Source of the DNA: an uncultured Lachnospiraceae bacterium
GTDB lineage: Bacteria > Bacillota > Clostridia > Lachnospirales > Lachnospiraceae
Assembly: GCA_902801515.1 (NCBI GenBank)
Contig: CADCII010000004.1
Location: 37,064 to 101,063, forward strand
Direction: 5' to 3'
Length of the DNA stretch: 64,000 nt
Positions within the stretch are counted from its first letter, which is position 1. Each line of letters opens with the position of its first letter. Of the stretch, positions 24,932 to 33,234 are shown in pieces. The notes beneath the pieces are model-generated. The model saw nothing but the letters and a program-made list of their open reading frames with translations, did not search any database and was not told the DNA's origin. The translations under genes and the position numbers were made by a program.

Positions 24932-26070
24932 CAGATATCCTCCACACCCACAGCCTCTTCATCTTCGGAAGCAGGTTTGTTCATGATCTGAATATTGTAA
25001 GGATCCACACTCATCAGGACTTTGGTCCCGACGGGGAACATCCTGGTCGAATGGACCAGCCATTCAAAGCCGCCGCTCTGGACTTCCATCTCATAATGGA
25101 CGCCTTTGAAGATCAGGTGTGACACCGTTCCGGTCAGGAAGCCATGATTGAACTTCGTGACACGCCTCACTGCCCTCTGGTATTCCTCGCTGTCTTCTTC
25201 CGCGTCCGCGGGAACTGCAGTCAGCTCCAGGTCCTCCGGACGTATGACAACATCGACCGGTTTGTTGACGCCAAACCCGGTATCCACGCATGCAAACTTC
25301 ACGCCCTGCATCAAGACCAGTTTATCCTGCAGCATGATACCGTTCAGAATATTGGAATCTCCGATGAAGTCCGCGACAAACGCGTTCTCCGGTTCATTAT
25401 AGATATCCTCAGGCGTTCCGATCTGCTGGATATATCCCTGGTTCATGACAACGATGGTATCTGACATCGTCAGCGCTTCTTCCTGGTCATGCGTCACATA
25501 GATAAATGTGATGCCCAGCTCATTTTTCAGACGGATCAGTTCGTACTGCATGTCCTGCCTGAGTTTCAGGTCAAGCGCGCCCAGCGGCTCGTCCAGAAGC
25601 AGAACCTTTGGCTCGTTGACGATAGCACGCGCGATGGCGATTCTCTGCTGCTGTCCGCCGGAAAGGGAATCTGGCATACGGTTCTCGTAGCCGTCCAGAT
25701 TGACCAGTTTCAGCGCATAGCTGATCTTATCTTTGATATAGGATTCCGGCTTTTTCCGGATACGCAGACCAAAGGCGATGTTTTCCGCAATGGTCATATG
25801 CGTAAACAGGGCGTACTTCTGAAAAACCGTATTGAGCTGGCGTTTGTTGGGCGCCAGGCCGGTGATGTCCTCACCGTCGAAGATCACTCTTCCGGTATCC
25901 GGCGTTTCAAATCCGCCGAGGATACGGAGCGTGGTCGTCTTTCCGCAGCCCGAAGGGCCGAGAAGTGTCAGGAATTCATTTTCGCGTATATACAGATTCA
26001 GGTCATCCAGGACCATCTGTCCGTCAAATGACTTGGTTATATGCTGAAGATCGATCAGTTTGGTGCTCAT
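24931..26070 (-). CDS. potA: Spermidine/putrescine ABC transporter ATP-binding protein PotA
   Basis: A 379-residue ATPase. Walker A is GPSGCGKTT, the Q-loop [12 protein letters not shown], the signature LSGGQQQR, Walker [13 protein letters not shown] and the switch [14 protein letters not shown]-terminal TOBE-type regulatory domain (about 240-370, with [12 protein letters not shown]) is typical of this subfamily. It energises polyamine import and is encoded between the regulator and potB. The start at 26070 has only a weak ribosome binding site. Confidence 0.95.
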   Translation of the reverse strand: MSTKLIDLQHITKSFDGQMVLDDLNLYIRENEFLTLLGPSGCGKTTTLRILGGFETPDTGRVIFDGEDITGLAPNKRQLNTVFQKYALFTHMTIAENIAFGLRIRKKPESYIKDKISYALKLVNLDGYENRMPDSLSGGQQQRIAIARAIVNEPKVLLLDEPLGALDLKLRQDMQYELIRLKNELGITFIYVTHDQEEALTMSDTIVVMNQGYIQQIGTPEDIYNEPENAFVADFIGDSNILNGIMLQDKLVLMQGVKFACVDTGFGVNKPVDVVIRPEDLELTAVPADAEEDSEEYQRAVRRVTKFNHGFLTGTVSHLIFKGVHYEMEVQSGGFEWLVHSTRMFPVGTKVLMSVDPYNIQIMNKPASEDEEAVGVEDI

Positions 26071-26110
26071 ATCAGGGTCCCTCTAAACTCACAGATTCAA
26101 GGCGGTATCA

Positions 26111-26650
26111 TCAGAAGCTGGGCGGAGTACTCACCCAGATGATTGAGGCGGCCGCCTTGCCTGCTGCCTCTATGTAATGGAGCGCGGTGGGCTTGAAATA
26201 AAAAGCCTCCCCCTTTTTCGCCCTGTATGTCTGCTGTCCCACATGGATCGTAATCTGGCCGCTCAGCACATAGCCGAACTCCTCTCCCTCATGGGGATCG
26301 TCGATATACGTCTTTCCTCCCGGCCGGATCGTCACGCGGATCGGTTCCATCTCATTCTTCTGGGCATTCGGGATGATCCACTCTGTCTTATTTCCCAGCT
26401 CTTCATCTATCTTCTCGAAATAGTCCGCGTCGTGAAATACCACCTGGCTGTCGGTCACATCTCCGAAGAATTCCTTCAGATCCGTTCCCAGCGCCTGGAG
26501 GATATCAACCAAAGTCGCGATAGACGGTGATGTCAGGTCTCTCTCAACCTGGGATATGAAACTTTTTGACAGTTCTGTCCTGTCTGCCAGCTCTTCCTGT
26601 GTCAGATTGAGCGCGAGACGAAGCCTCTTTATCTTCAGTCCAATCTCCAT
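26111..26650 (-). CDS. XRE-cupin transcriptional regulator of the pot operon
   Basis: A 179-residue regulator. The N-terminal Cro/C1 helix-turn-helix (about 5-60: LRLALNLTQEELADRTELSK, VERDLTSPSIATLVDILQAL) is followed by a C-terminal cupin domain (about 105-175: GGKTYIDDPHEGEEFGYVLS, GEAFYFKPTALHYIEA). This domain pair is typical of PuuR-like sensors, in which the cupin binds a small effector. As the first gene of the potABCD operon it probably represses its own promoter, releasing or tightening when polyamines bind. GAGAGGA precedes the ATG. The leader carries several short palindromes that could be its operators. Confidence 0.9.
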   Translation of the reverse strand: MEIGLKIKRLRLALNLTQEELADRTELSKSFISQVERDLTSPSIATLVDILQALGTDLKEFFGDVTDSQVVFHDADYFEKIDEELGNKTEWIIPNAQKNEMEPIRVTIRPGGKTYIDDPHEGEEFGYVLSGQITIHVGQQTYRAKKGEAFYFKPTALHYIEAAGKAAASIIWVSTPPSF

Positions 26651-26667
26651 GCGGTCCTCTCTCTGAA

Positions 26668-26740
26668 TTCAGTAAAAATAAACTGAAAATTCAGTCTTAC
26701 TTTATAAAGTAAAAATAAACAAAAAATACAGTTTTACTAA
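26668..26740. promoter_or_regulatory. Palindrome cluster in the pot leader, candidate operators
   Basis: Between the transcription start and the regulator gene lie a perfect 16-bp palindrome TTACTTTATAAAGTAA (26697-26712), TTCAGT-N8-ACTGAA (26668-26687), ACTGAA-AA-TTCAGT (26682-26695), and two direct copies of AGTAAAAATAAAC (26671 and 26708). GTTTTACTAAAC lies further up. Their position just downstream of the promoter fits roadblock-type repression. Confidence 0.6.
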
Positions 26741-26756
26741 ACCACACACTCTCTCG

Positions 26757-26784
26757 ATTATATTCCTTTATACAGCAGTGTCAA
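26757..26784 (-). promoter_or_regulatory. Strong sigma-A promoter of the pot operon
   Basis: Perfect TTGACA (26779-26784) and perfect TATAAT (26757-26762) on the minus strand are separated by 16 nt. The leader to the ATG at 26650 is about 100 nt. Confidence 0.85.
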
Positions 26785-26803
26785 TAGATTTCACGCATGT
26801 CAC

Positions 26804-26829
26804 AAAAAAAAGAGGCGGCATCCGCCGCC
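26804..26829 (-). terminator. Terminator of the lactonase-type gene
   Basis: The stem GGCGGC-N4-GCCGCC on the minus strand is followed by TCTTTTTTTT. It lies between the pot promoter and the lactonase stop, insulating the pot operon. Confidence 0.9.
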
Positions 26830-26854
26830 CCCTGGAAAAACCTTGCAAATATGG

Positions 26855-27919
26855 TTATTGCACAGTCTCTGAGATCTCCGAAATCAGGATACAGTTCGGT
26901 GTCTCCACATACTGCTGCTTCCCCTTCATGACCAGTGTCCCCTTTTCGTAGTCGATCGTAAAGAAACGCATATATCCTGACTCATGGCACAGGACGATCA
27001 TGGTTTTCTCATCCGGGAACACATCGATATCCTTCGGATATCCGCCGCTGATCGGGAGGATCAGGATCTTCGTCAGAAGGCCTGTCTCCGGATCGATCCT
27101 GAAGATGCCGACTGAATTCTCTCCCGCGCTGGAGCAGTACAGATATCTGCCGCTCGGGGATACCTTCAAAGCACAGCTTGCGGACGACACATCCTTGTCG
27201 TCATACATGCTCTGCACTTCCTGGATCTTCTCAAATGTCGGCTCTTTTCCTGACCCGTCATAGCGGTAGGCGATGATCTTGTTGGTGATCTCACAGTTGA
27301 TATATGCATACTTTCCATCCTTTGAGAACACCATCAGTCTTGGTGCGGACTCAAGGGGAAGGCGAAGGATACTGTACAGGTGCAGTTTTCCGGTCACAGG
27401 CGTGACCTTGTAGATCTTGACCTGGTCAACTCCGTTGTCGACAGCACACAGATACTTGTCATCGGGCGTCGGGATCACACAGCTCACATGAGGCCTGAAG
27501 TTGCGCTCGGCGACAGAACCGATCCCCTGATGGAACACTCCGTCCAGAACCGAGCCCAGACGCCCGTCTCTGTGCGTGTGGACAACCGTCACCTTACCGT
27601 CGTGATAGCCGCCTACGAACAGGAACTTGCCCGAGACGTCAGTGGACAGGTAGCAGCCTCTCATACCGTCGATATTCACCTTATTGATCGGCGTCAGGCT
27701 TCCGTCCGCCTCGATCTTCAGAACTTCGACACCCTCATCCGCGATCGAATACAGGAACTTTCCGCTCCTGGACTTCGTGACGTAGGAGGAATTGTGGACA
27801 GGGACGACATTCCGCTCCTTCAGGATACGGTTCTCACTGTCCACATCATAGACATGGATCCCTATGCTGCTTCCGTGGGTATAAGTCCCGATATAAGCTA
27901 CATACTTTTTATTTTCCAT
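26855..27919 (-). CDS. Lactonase family seven-bladed beta-propeller protein
   Basis: 354 residues from the ATG at 27919, which gives MENKKYVAYIGTYTHGSSIG, the typical opening of 6-phosphogluconolactonase (YkgB/Pgl)-type propellers; in-frame codons further upstream have no family resemblance. Blade-like repeats recur: SRSGKFLYSIADEG, DVSGKFLFVGGYHDG, PTPDDKYLCAVDNGVDQV, SKDGKYAYINCE, SPSGRYLYCSSAGENSVG and FPDEKTMIVLCHES. It is cytoplasmic, with no signal peptide. Hydrolysis of a sugar lactone is possible, but the family is broad and the substrate cannot be inferred. The ribosome binding site (AAAGG) is weak and distant. Confidence 0.82.
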   Translation of the reverse strand: MENKKYVAYIGTYTHGSSIGIHVYDVDSENRILKERNVVPVHNSSYVTKSRSGKFLYSIADEGVEVLKIEADGSLTPINKVNIDGMRGCYLSTDVSGKFLFVGGYHDGKVTVVHTHRDGRLGSVLDGVFHQGIGSVAERNFRPHVSCVIPTPDDKYLCAVDNGVDQVKIYKVTPVTGKLHLYSILRLPLESAPRLMVFSKDGKYAYINCEITNKIIAYRYDGSGKEPTFEKIQEVQSMYDDKDVSSASCALKVSPSGRYLYCSSAGENSVGIFRIDPETGLLTKILILPISGGYPKDIDVFPDEKTMIVLCHESGYMRFFTIDYEKGTLVMKGKQQYVETPNCILISEISETVQ

Positions 27920-28018
27920 AAGATACAGGATACCTTTCTGACATCTTTGTAAACCGCGGACAGACGCCGTACATCTTCTGTCTCCTGCCTGCATGCAGTT
28001 CCATTCACGTCCTGTTTC

Positions 28019-28027
28019 TGATAGAAT
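28019..28027 (+). promoter_or_regulatory. Extended -10 promoter, possibly leaderless, before the pseudouridine synthase gene
   Basis: TGATAGAAT matches an extended -10 element. Transcription would start at or next to the ATG at 28034. No ribosome binding site precedes this ATG. Confidence 0.4.
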
Positions 28028-28033
28028 ACCCTC

Positions 28034-28942
28034 ATGACTCGGGAGATAACTTACAAAATCGAACAGGACGAATGGACGGCAGGCCGCAGGGCTACTGCCG
28101 GTGAATTTCTGCGCAGACGAGGCTTCTCGCGCCATCTGCTCACCTACCTACGCCACCATAATAACACGCTTCTGCTCAACAATGAAGCAGTCTTTACCAA
28201 TCATCCGGTTTTTCCCGGGGATACGCTTACCGTGATCTTCACAGATGAGATTCCCGAGCTGACAGTAGTCCCGACTCCCATGGATCTGAACATTGTCCAT
28301 GAAGACGAAGACATACTTGTCATCAACAAACCGCCTCATCTTCCGATCCAGCCTTCTCTCGGCCATTATGAGAATACGCTCGGCAACGGTGTCGTCGCCT
28401 ACTATCAGGCACAGGGCATTCCCTTTGTCTATCGATGTGTCAACCGTCTGGACCGCAATACCAGCGGTCTGGTGATCATCGCCAAAAACATGGCAAGTTC
28501 CGCAATCCTGTATGAGGAAATGAAAGAGCGGCGGATTCACCGAACGTATTTTACCGTAGTGCACGGGCGTCCGGACATCCCGGGAGGGACCATCGATCTT
28601 CCCATAGCCAGAAAGACTCCGTCTCTGATGGAGAGGTGTGTTGATCCCGAAAACGGGCAGCGGGCTGTGACTCATTTTACAGAGCTGTCCTGGCAGGAAA
28701 CAAACAACACTACTGCCCTGTCCGTATGCCTCGAGACAGGAAGGACACACCAGATCCGCGTCCACATGTCCTATACCGGACACCCTGTCGTGGGCGACTC
28801 GCTCTACGGCATTCCTTCCGGCGACCTGATCGACAGGCAGGCGCTGCACTCCTGGAAGCTGGAATTCATGCATCCCATCAGCAGGAAAGATCTGTACTTT
28901 GAAGCACCGCTTCCTGAGGATATCCGCTCACTGCTGTCCTGA
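28034..28942 (+). CDS. RluA/RluD family pseudouridine synthase
   Basis: A 302-residue RNA-modifying enzyme. The N-terminal S4-like RNA-binding domain (about 18-80: TAGEFLRRRGFSRHLLTYLR, VFPGDTLTVIF) is followed by the synthase domain with the catalytic Asp in VNRLDRNTSGLVIIA (about 135-150) and the C-terminal ETGRTHQIRVHMSYTGHPVV. It converts specific uridines in 23S rRNA or tRNA to pseudouridine; which site is not predictable because several RluD paralogues usually coexist. No ribosome binding site is seen before the ATG, and the -10-like element just upstream suggests a leaderless message. It is divergent from the lactonase-type gene. Confidence 0.92.
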   Translation: MTREITYKIEQDEWTAGRRATAGEFLRRRGFSRHLLTYLRHHNNTLLLNNEAVFTNHPVFPGDTLTVIFTDEIPELTVVPTPMDLNIVHEDEDILVINKPPHLPIQPSLGHYENTLGNGVVAYYQAQGIPFVYRCVNRLDRNTSGLVIIAKNMASSAILYEEMKERRIHRTYFTVVHGRPDIPGGTIDLPIARKTPSLMERCVDPENGQRAVTHFTELSWQETNNTTALSVCLETGRTHQIRVHMSYTGHPVVGDSLYGIPSGDLIDRQALHSWKLEFMHPISRKDLYFEAPLPEDIRSLLS

Positions 28943-28993
28943 ACACGGTCCTTTACATGAGGTACGGCTGATCTGATCTTTTGGAACTCACAC

Positions 28994-30097
28994 TCACGCA
29001 GGAGCGTATATCTTCTTAAGGCTGTCCATCCTTGCAGTCATATTCCTCATCATCAGATCCAGGACCGTAATGGCAGTCATACACTCCACTACAACGACAG
29101 CCCTCGGAACGATCACCGGATCATGACGGCCTGTGATCTCCAGACCATGAACCTGTCCGTCACTGCCCAGCGCCATCTGCATCTGCGCAATCGACGGCGT
29201 CGGCTTGAATGCTGCCCTGATAAGAACACTGCTCCCGTCACTCATGCCTCCCAGGATCCCTCCTGCATGATTCGATGCCTTTTTCGGACCATCCTCTGAG
29301 TCCTGATACTGATCGTTATTCTCAGAGCCTCTGGACATCGCGGCAAACAGTCCGTCACCGATCTCAACTCCCTTGACCGCTCCAATTGAAAACAATGCCT
29401 GGGACAGAAGTGCGTCCAGTTTGTCAAACACAGGCTCTCCGATCCCTGCCGGAAGACCCTTCACGACACAGTGGACCGTCCCTCCGGAAGAATCCTTCGC
29501 AGCCATGCATTCATCCAGATATTCCCTGGCATGCTCTTCCGCCTCGGCATCAGGCATATACAGAGCGCTGTTTTTCAGATGCTCTTCATCAAATGCGGAA
29601 GGATCACAGACCACAGGTCCTATTGAAGCTGTGTAAGCCGTGACTTCGACCCCCAGTTCCTTCAGGATCTTTGCGGCGATCGCACCGGCGGCGACCCTTG
29701 CTGCTGTCTCCCTTCCGGAAGACCGTCCCCCGCCCCTGTAATCCCGCAGTCCGTATTTCTCATCAAACCCAAGGTCTGCATGCCCGGGCCTGTATACGTC
29801 CTTCAGATTGCTGTAATCTCCGGAATGCTGATCGCCGTTTTCTATCACCAGGGATATCGGAGTGCCGGTCGTCTTTCCCTCAAAAACGCCTGACCAGATC
29901 TTTACACTGTCCGGCTCGGAACGCTTCGTAGTATAACGGTTCTGCCCCGGTTTCCTGCGGTCAAGGTATGCCTGGATGTCTTCCTCACACAGAGACAGTC
30001 CCGCAGGACAGCCGTCAACCGTAACCCCCAGGCCTTTCCCGTGGCTCTCGCCCCAGGTTGTGACGCGGAACAGAGTCCCAAACGATGATCCTGCCAT
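28994..30097 (-). CDS. aroC: Chorismate synthase
   Basis: A 367-residue FMN-dependent enzyme making chorismate from EPSP, the last shared step to aromatic amino acids and folate. The ATG at 30097 follows GGAGGATAAGAGT and gives MAGSSFGTLFRVTTWGESHG, the first AroC signature. Further signatures are RPGHADLGFDEKYGLRDYRG, the GGRSSGRETAARVAAGAIA segment, and HDPVIVPRAVVVVE near the end. It is complete for the family and not in an operon with other aro genes here. Confidence 0.96.
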   Translation of the reverse strand: MAGSSFGTLFRVTTWGESHGKGLGVTVDGCPAGLSLCEEDIQAYLDRRKPGQNRYTTKRSEPDSVKIWSGVFEGKTTGTPISLVIENGDQHSGDYSNLKDVYRPGHADLGFDEKYGLRDYRGGGRSSGRETAARVAAGAIAAKILKELGVEVTAYTASIGPVVCDPSAFDEEHLKNSALYMPDAEAEEHAREYLDECMAAKDSSGGTVHCVVKGLPAGIGEPVFDKLDALLSQALFSIGAVKGVEIGDGLFAAMSRGSENNDQYQDSEDGPKKASNHAGGILGGMSDGSSVLIRAAFKPTPSIAQMQMALGSDGQVHGLEITGRHDPVIVPRAVVVVECMTAITVLDLMMRNMTARMDSLKKIYAPA

Positions 30098-30207
30098 ACT
30101 CTTATCCTCCACTGTACTGACATACGCAGATAAACTGCGCCGGTTACTCTTGCTGTCAAGTTTATCGGATATTCTCCGTATTGTCACCATCCGATAACAA
30201 TATGAGG

Positions 30208-30232
30208 AAGAGCCGGCTTTCTGCCGGCTCTT
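30208..30232 (-). terminator. Terminator of metQ
   Basis: A 10-bp perfect stem (AAGAGCCGGC with GCCGGCTCTT, 6-nt loop) lies after metQ in its direction; the T tail is short. Confidence 0.65.
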
Positions 30233-30303
30233 TCGCTCAATCCCACCCAGACTGTGTTCACGAAGTTCTGTAAATGGGTCTCTTTTCCTGTTTCGCCTGA
30301 ATA

Positions 30304-31167
30304 TTACTCAGCTTCAGTCTCAATAATCTCAGCCTCGGTCTCAGCTGCACCGTCTACTTCATAAGGAACAACTGCTCCGCTCCAGGTCTCCTCGATGAAT
30401 GCCTTGACTTCATCACTCTTAAGGACTTCTACCAGAGCCTGGATCTTCGGCTCATTCTCATTTCCTTCCTTAACCGTGATGATATTGACATACTGCTGGA
30501 TCGCGTCTGAATCAGCAGCCTCGACAGCCAGTGCGTCAGTGCCTGCATTGAGGCCAGCCTCAAGTGCGTAGTTTCCGTTCAGGACTACATAGGAGACTTC
30601 GTCAATATGTCTTGCAACCTGAGCAGCCTCGAACGGCTCGATCTCCAGATTGAAAGGATTGTCCGTAATGTCTTCCGGAGTTGCGGTGATGCCTGCTTCC
30701 GGATCCAGCGTGATCAGTCCCTGAGCCTCAAGCAGAAGGAGAGCTCTCGCCTCATTTGTCGTATCATTCGGAACGCCGATGGTATCGCCGTCTGCTACCT
30801 CGTCCAGAGAAGCTTTCTGTCCGGCGTAGATGCCGAACGGCTCATAGTGGATCTCGCCTGCATTTACCAGATGAGTGCCCTGCTCTTCGTTGAATGCGTT
30901 CAGGTAATTGATATGCTGGAAGTAGTTCGCATCCAGTTCACCTGATTCAACTACATTGTTCGGCTGCACATAGTCCTCAAACACCTGAACCTCAAGTTCA
31001 TAACCCGCTTCCTCCAGAATCGGCTTTGCGAATTCCAGGATCTCAGCATGCGGCGCCGGGGTAGCGGCAACTGTAATCTTCTCCAGGTCATCTGCAAAAG
31101 CGCACATCGGCAGTGTGCCCAGAATGGTTGCTCCTGCCAGTACCGCTGCTAAAATCTGTTTTTTCAT
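30304..31167 (-). CDS. metQ: Methionine-binding protein MetQ (NlpA family)
   Basis: A 287-residue exported solute-binding protein. The signal peptide runs to about residue 26 (ending CAFADD); a Cys at 22 lies in PMCAFA, which is a poor lipobox, so lipidation is uncertain. The NlpA domain shows ITVAATPAPHAEILEFAKPI, EVQVFEDYVQPNNVVESGEL, DANYFQHINYLNAFNEEQG, VGVPNDTTNEARAL-like GVPNDTTNEARALLLLEAQG and the terminal FIEETWSGAVVPY. It ends in an acidic tail AETEAEIIETEAE. It binds methionine for the MetNI transporter encoded upstream, from which it is separated by a terminator and an own promoter. Confidence 0.94.
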   Translation of the reverse strand: MKKQILAAVLAGATILGTLPMCAFADDLEKITVAATPAPHAEILEFAKPILEEAGYELEVQVFEDYVQPNNVVESGELDANYFQHINYLNAFNEEQGTHLVNAGEIHYEPFGIYAGQKASLDEVADGDTIGVPNDTTNEARALLLLEAQGLITLDPEAGITATPEDITDNPFNLEIEPFEAAQVARHIDEVSYVVLNGNYALEAGLNAGTDALAVEAADSDAIQQYVNIITVKEGNENEPKIQALVEVLKSDEVKAFIEETWSGAVVPYEVDGAAETEAEIIETEAE

Positions 31168-31244
31168 AACTAACTCCTCCTCGTGTTAAAATGTTATTTA
31201 CCGGTCCGTCTTCTCAAACGGTACCTGTATTTGTTCATGCAAGG

Positions 31245-31274
31245 ATGATATCACAGTCTCTTCAAAAAGAACAA
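31245..31274 (-). promoter_or_regulatory. Probable promoter of metQ
   Basis: TTGTTC and TATCAT on the minus strand are separated by 18 nt, about 80 nt before the metQ ATG and just downstream of the metNI terminator. Confidence 0.5.
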
Positions 31275-31280
31275 TACAGG

Positions 31281-31320
31281 AAAATTAGAGCCTGCTATAG
31301 GTTTTTCCTATAGCAGGCTC
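31281..31320 (-). terminator. Terminator between metI and metQ
   Basis: A 14-bp perfect inverted repeat (GAGCCTGCTATAGG and complement, 5-nt loop) is followed on the minus strand by TAATTTT. Confidence 0.8.
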
Positions 31321-31349
31321 TTCGCTTTTTCTGTGGTTCTCTCTGTGGT

Positions 31350-32006
31350 TTATTTCCTGTGGTCAAGCACACTTGCAAGTTTCATTCCGATCATCTGGAA
31401 GATCTGGAACAGGATCACCAAAAGTGCGACCGTCATCAGCATGATATCCGTTCTCCAGCGATAGTAGCCATACTGGATTGCCAGATCTCCGAGACCGCCG
31501 CCGGCGACAGTTCCTGCCATGGCGGAGTAACCCAGGATCGTTCCCAGTGTGATCGTGGCACCGACGATCAGAGATGTCTTCGCCTCTACCAGCAGGACTC
31601 TGAATACGATCGTCCAGTTGCTCGCGCCCATGGATCTTGCCGCCTCAATAACTCCCGCATCCACTTCTTTCAGTGAGGATTCCACCATACGCGCAATGTA
31701 GGGTGCCGCCGATACGACCAGCGGAACGATCGTAGCCGTCGTACCGTAACTCTTTCCTACCAGGAATCTGGTAAATGGGATCAGCAGGATCAGCAGGATC
31801 AGGAAAGGAATGCTTCGCATGATATTGATGATAACATCCAGGATCCTGTAGATAAATGCATTGGGTTTGATCCCGTCCTTGTCCGTAACGGTAAGAAGGA
31901 TACCCACAGGAAGGCCGATCACATATCCGAGGAATGTGGATACCAGTGTCATATAGACCGTCTCCCTGAGTCCCTCCGCAAGGAGCATAATCGTCTTACT
32001 ATCCAT
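31350..32006 (-). CDS. metI: Methionine ABC transporter permease MetI
   Basis: A 218-residue permease with about five helices. The family opening LLAEGLRETVYMTLVSTFLG, the EAA loop EAARSMGASNWTIVFRVLL and the conserved SAMAGTVAGGGLGDLAIQYG identify MetI. It dimerises to form the D-methionine/L-methionine channel. It starts 2 nt after the metN stop, so the two are co-translated. Confidence 0.95.
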   Translation of the reverse strand: MDSKTIMLLAEGLRETVYMTLVSTFLGYVIGLPVGILLTVTDKDGIKPNAFIYRILDVIINIMRSIPFLILLILLIPFTRFLVGKSYGTTATIVPLVVSAAPYIARMVESSLKEVDAGVIEAARSMGASNWTIVFRVLLVEAKTSLIVGATITLGTILGYSAMAGTVAGGGLGDLAIQYGYYRWRTDIMLMTVALLVILFQIFQMIGMKLASVLDHRK

Positions 32007-32008
32007 GA

Positions 32009-33028
32009 TCAGTACACCTCCTCGATCTCAAGTCCTCTTTCTCTCAGATAATCCTCCATCTTCAGGCGTACTTCCCTGTCTGTGGGGAGCTGAAGGATCA
32101 TGGCGCCCTTCGCGACTCCGCCTACATTCCTGGTATCGGCACGGAGAATGTTGACCGGCTGCCCGAACTGCAGGATCATGTTGGCAATGACCGGCTCAAA
32201 CGCGGAATTTTCGCTGAAGACGATACGTATCTTCTTTCCTTCCGTGATCTCATCCACCATGGCGCTCTCACCAGGCAGGCCGCCCTGGGCATCTCTCAGG
32301 ATCAGTTCCCTTGCAGCGCGGGACTTCGGATGGTTGAAAATATCGACCACCTGTCCTTCTTCCACCAGCACACCGTTCTCGATGATCGCGACCTTGTTGC
32401 AGATCTTCTGGATGACGGACATCTGATGCGTGATGATAACGATCGTGATCCCCATCTCCTGGTTGATCTGTTTCAGCAGTCCCAGGATCTGTTCTGTCGT
32501 CTGAGGATCAAGTGCGGACGTCGCTTCATCGCAGAGCAGAATATGCGGATCACAGGCAAGAGCCCTTGCGATCGCGACTCTCTGCTGCTGTCCGCCAGAC
32601 AGCTGGCTGGGATAGCTCTTCGCCTTATCCGACAGGCCGACTGTCTGGAGCAGTTCCTTAGCCCTCTCCCTTGCCTCTTTTTTCTTCTTGCCCTGGATCA
32701 GCAGCGGAAATGTGATATTGTCCACCGCATTCTTCTGCTGGAGCAGATTGAAGGACTGGAAGATCATGGCGATCTTCATCCTGGCAGCTCTCAGTTCCTT
32801 CTCGGACAGAGCGCCAAGTTCCTGCCCCTCTATGAAAACCTGTCCGTCAGACGGCTTCTCCAGATAGTTCAGGCAGCGTACAAGCGTAGACTTGCCGGCT
32901 CCCGACATACCGATGATGCCGTAGATATCCCCCTTCTCGATACTGATATTGATATCCTTCAGGGCGTCGACTTTCAGATCTTTCTGCGTAAATGTTTTCG
33001 ACAGATTTCTGACTTCGATCTCACTCAT
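32009..33028 (-). CDS. metN: Methionine ABC transporter ATP-binding protein MetN
   Basis: A 339-residue ATPase. The ATG at 33028 is preferred, since AAAGGG lies upstream and MSEIEVRNLSKTF matches the family start. Walker A is GMSGAGKST (about 40-48), the signature LSGGQQQR (about 143-150), and Walker B ILLCDEATSALD. The C-terminal NIL domain (about 265-339, with FSENSAFEPVIANMI and ILRADTRNVGGVAKG) binds methionine and closes the transporter when internal methionine is high. First gene of metNI(Q). Confidence 0.96.
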   Translation of the reverse strand: MSEIEVRNLSKTFTQKDLKVDALKDINISIEKGDIYGIIGMSGAGKSTLVRCLNYLEKPSDGQVFIEGQELGALSEKELRAARMKIAMIFQSFNLLQQKNAVDNITFPLLIQGKKKKEARERAKELLQTVGLSDKAKSYPSQLSGGQQQRVAIARALACDPHILLCDEATSALDPQTTEQILGLLKQINQEMGITIVIITHQMSVIQKICNKVAIIENGVLVEEGQVVDIFNHPKSRAARELILRDAQGGLPGESAMVDEITEGKKIRIVFSENSAFEPVIANMILQFGQPVNILRADTRNVGGVAKGAMILQLPTDREVRLKMEDYLRERGLEIEEVY

Positions 33029-33055
33029 CTTTCGAATAATCCCTTTCATACGATT

Positions 33056-33096
33056 GCGCCCGACGCGGCAGATTAATTCAGGTACGCCGCGGGCAG
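33056..33096 (-). other. Hairpin in the metN leader
   Basis: The leader folds into a GC-rich stem (GCCCGCGGC pairing with GCCGC-GTC-GGGC) between promoter and start codon. It does not resemble an S-box, and no methionine riboswitch core is visible. Its role is unknown. Confidence 0.35.
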
Positions 33097-33104
33097 ACTT
33101 GTGT

Positions 33105-33133
33105 ATTATATCAGATTCCGCCACTTCTGTTAA
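33105..33133 (-). promoter_or_regulatory. Promoter of metNI
   Basis: TTAACA and a perfect TATAAT on the minus strand are separated by 17 nt, about 75 nt before the metN ATG. Confidence 0.7.
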
Positions 33134-33144
33134 TGCATCCGGAC

Positions 33145-33210
33145 GTAAAAAAGAAGAACCGGCTTTCTATGATCCCTGAAATGGCAGAGCCATTCGGTCA
33201 GAAAAAGCCG
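33145..33210 (-). terminator. Probable terminator of the PrsW-type cluster
   Basis: CGGCTTTTTCT pairs with AGAAAGCCGG around an inner AATGGC/GCCATT hairpin, followed on the minus strand by TTCTTCTTTTTT. Confidence 0.55.
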
Positions 33211-33234
33211 ATTATTATTATCTATGAAATCAGT

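Noticed and set aside
33029-33104. S-box or other methionine riboswitch before metN
   Set aside because: Only a simple GC-rich hairpin is found; the conserved SAM-I core is absent.
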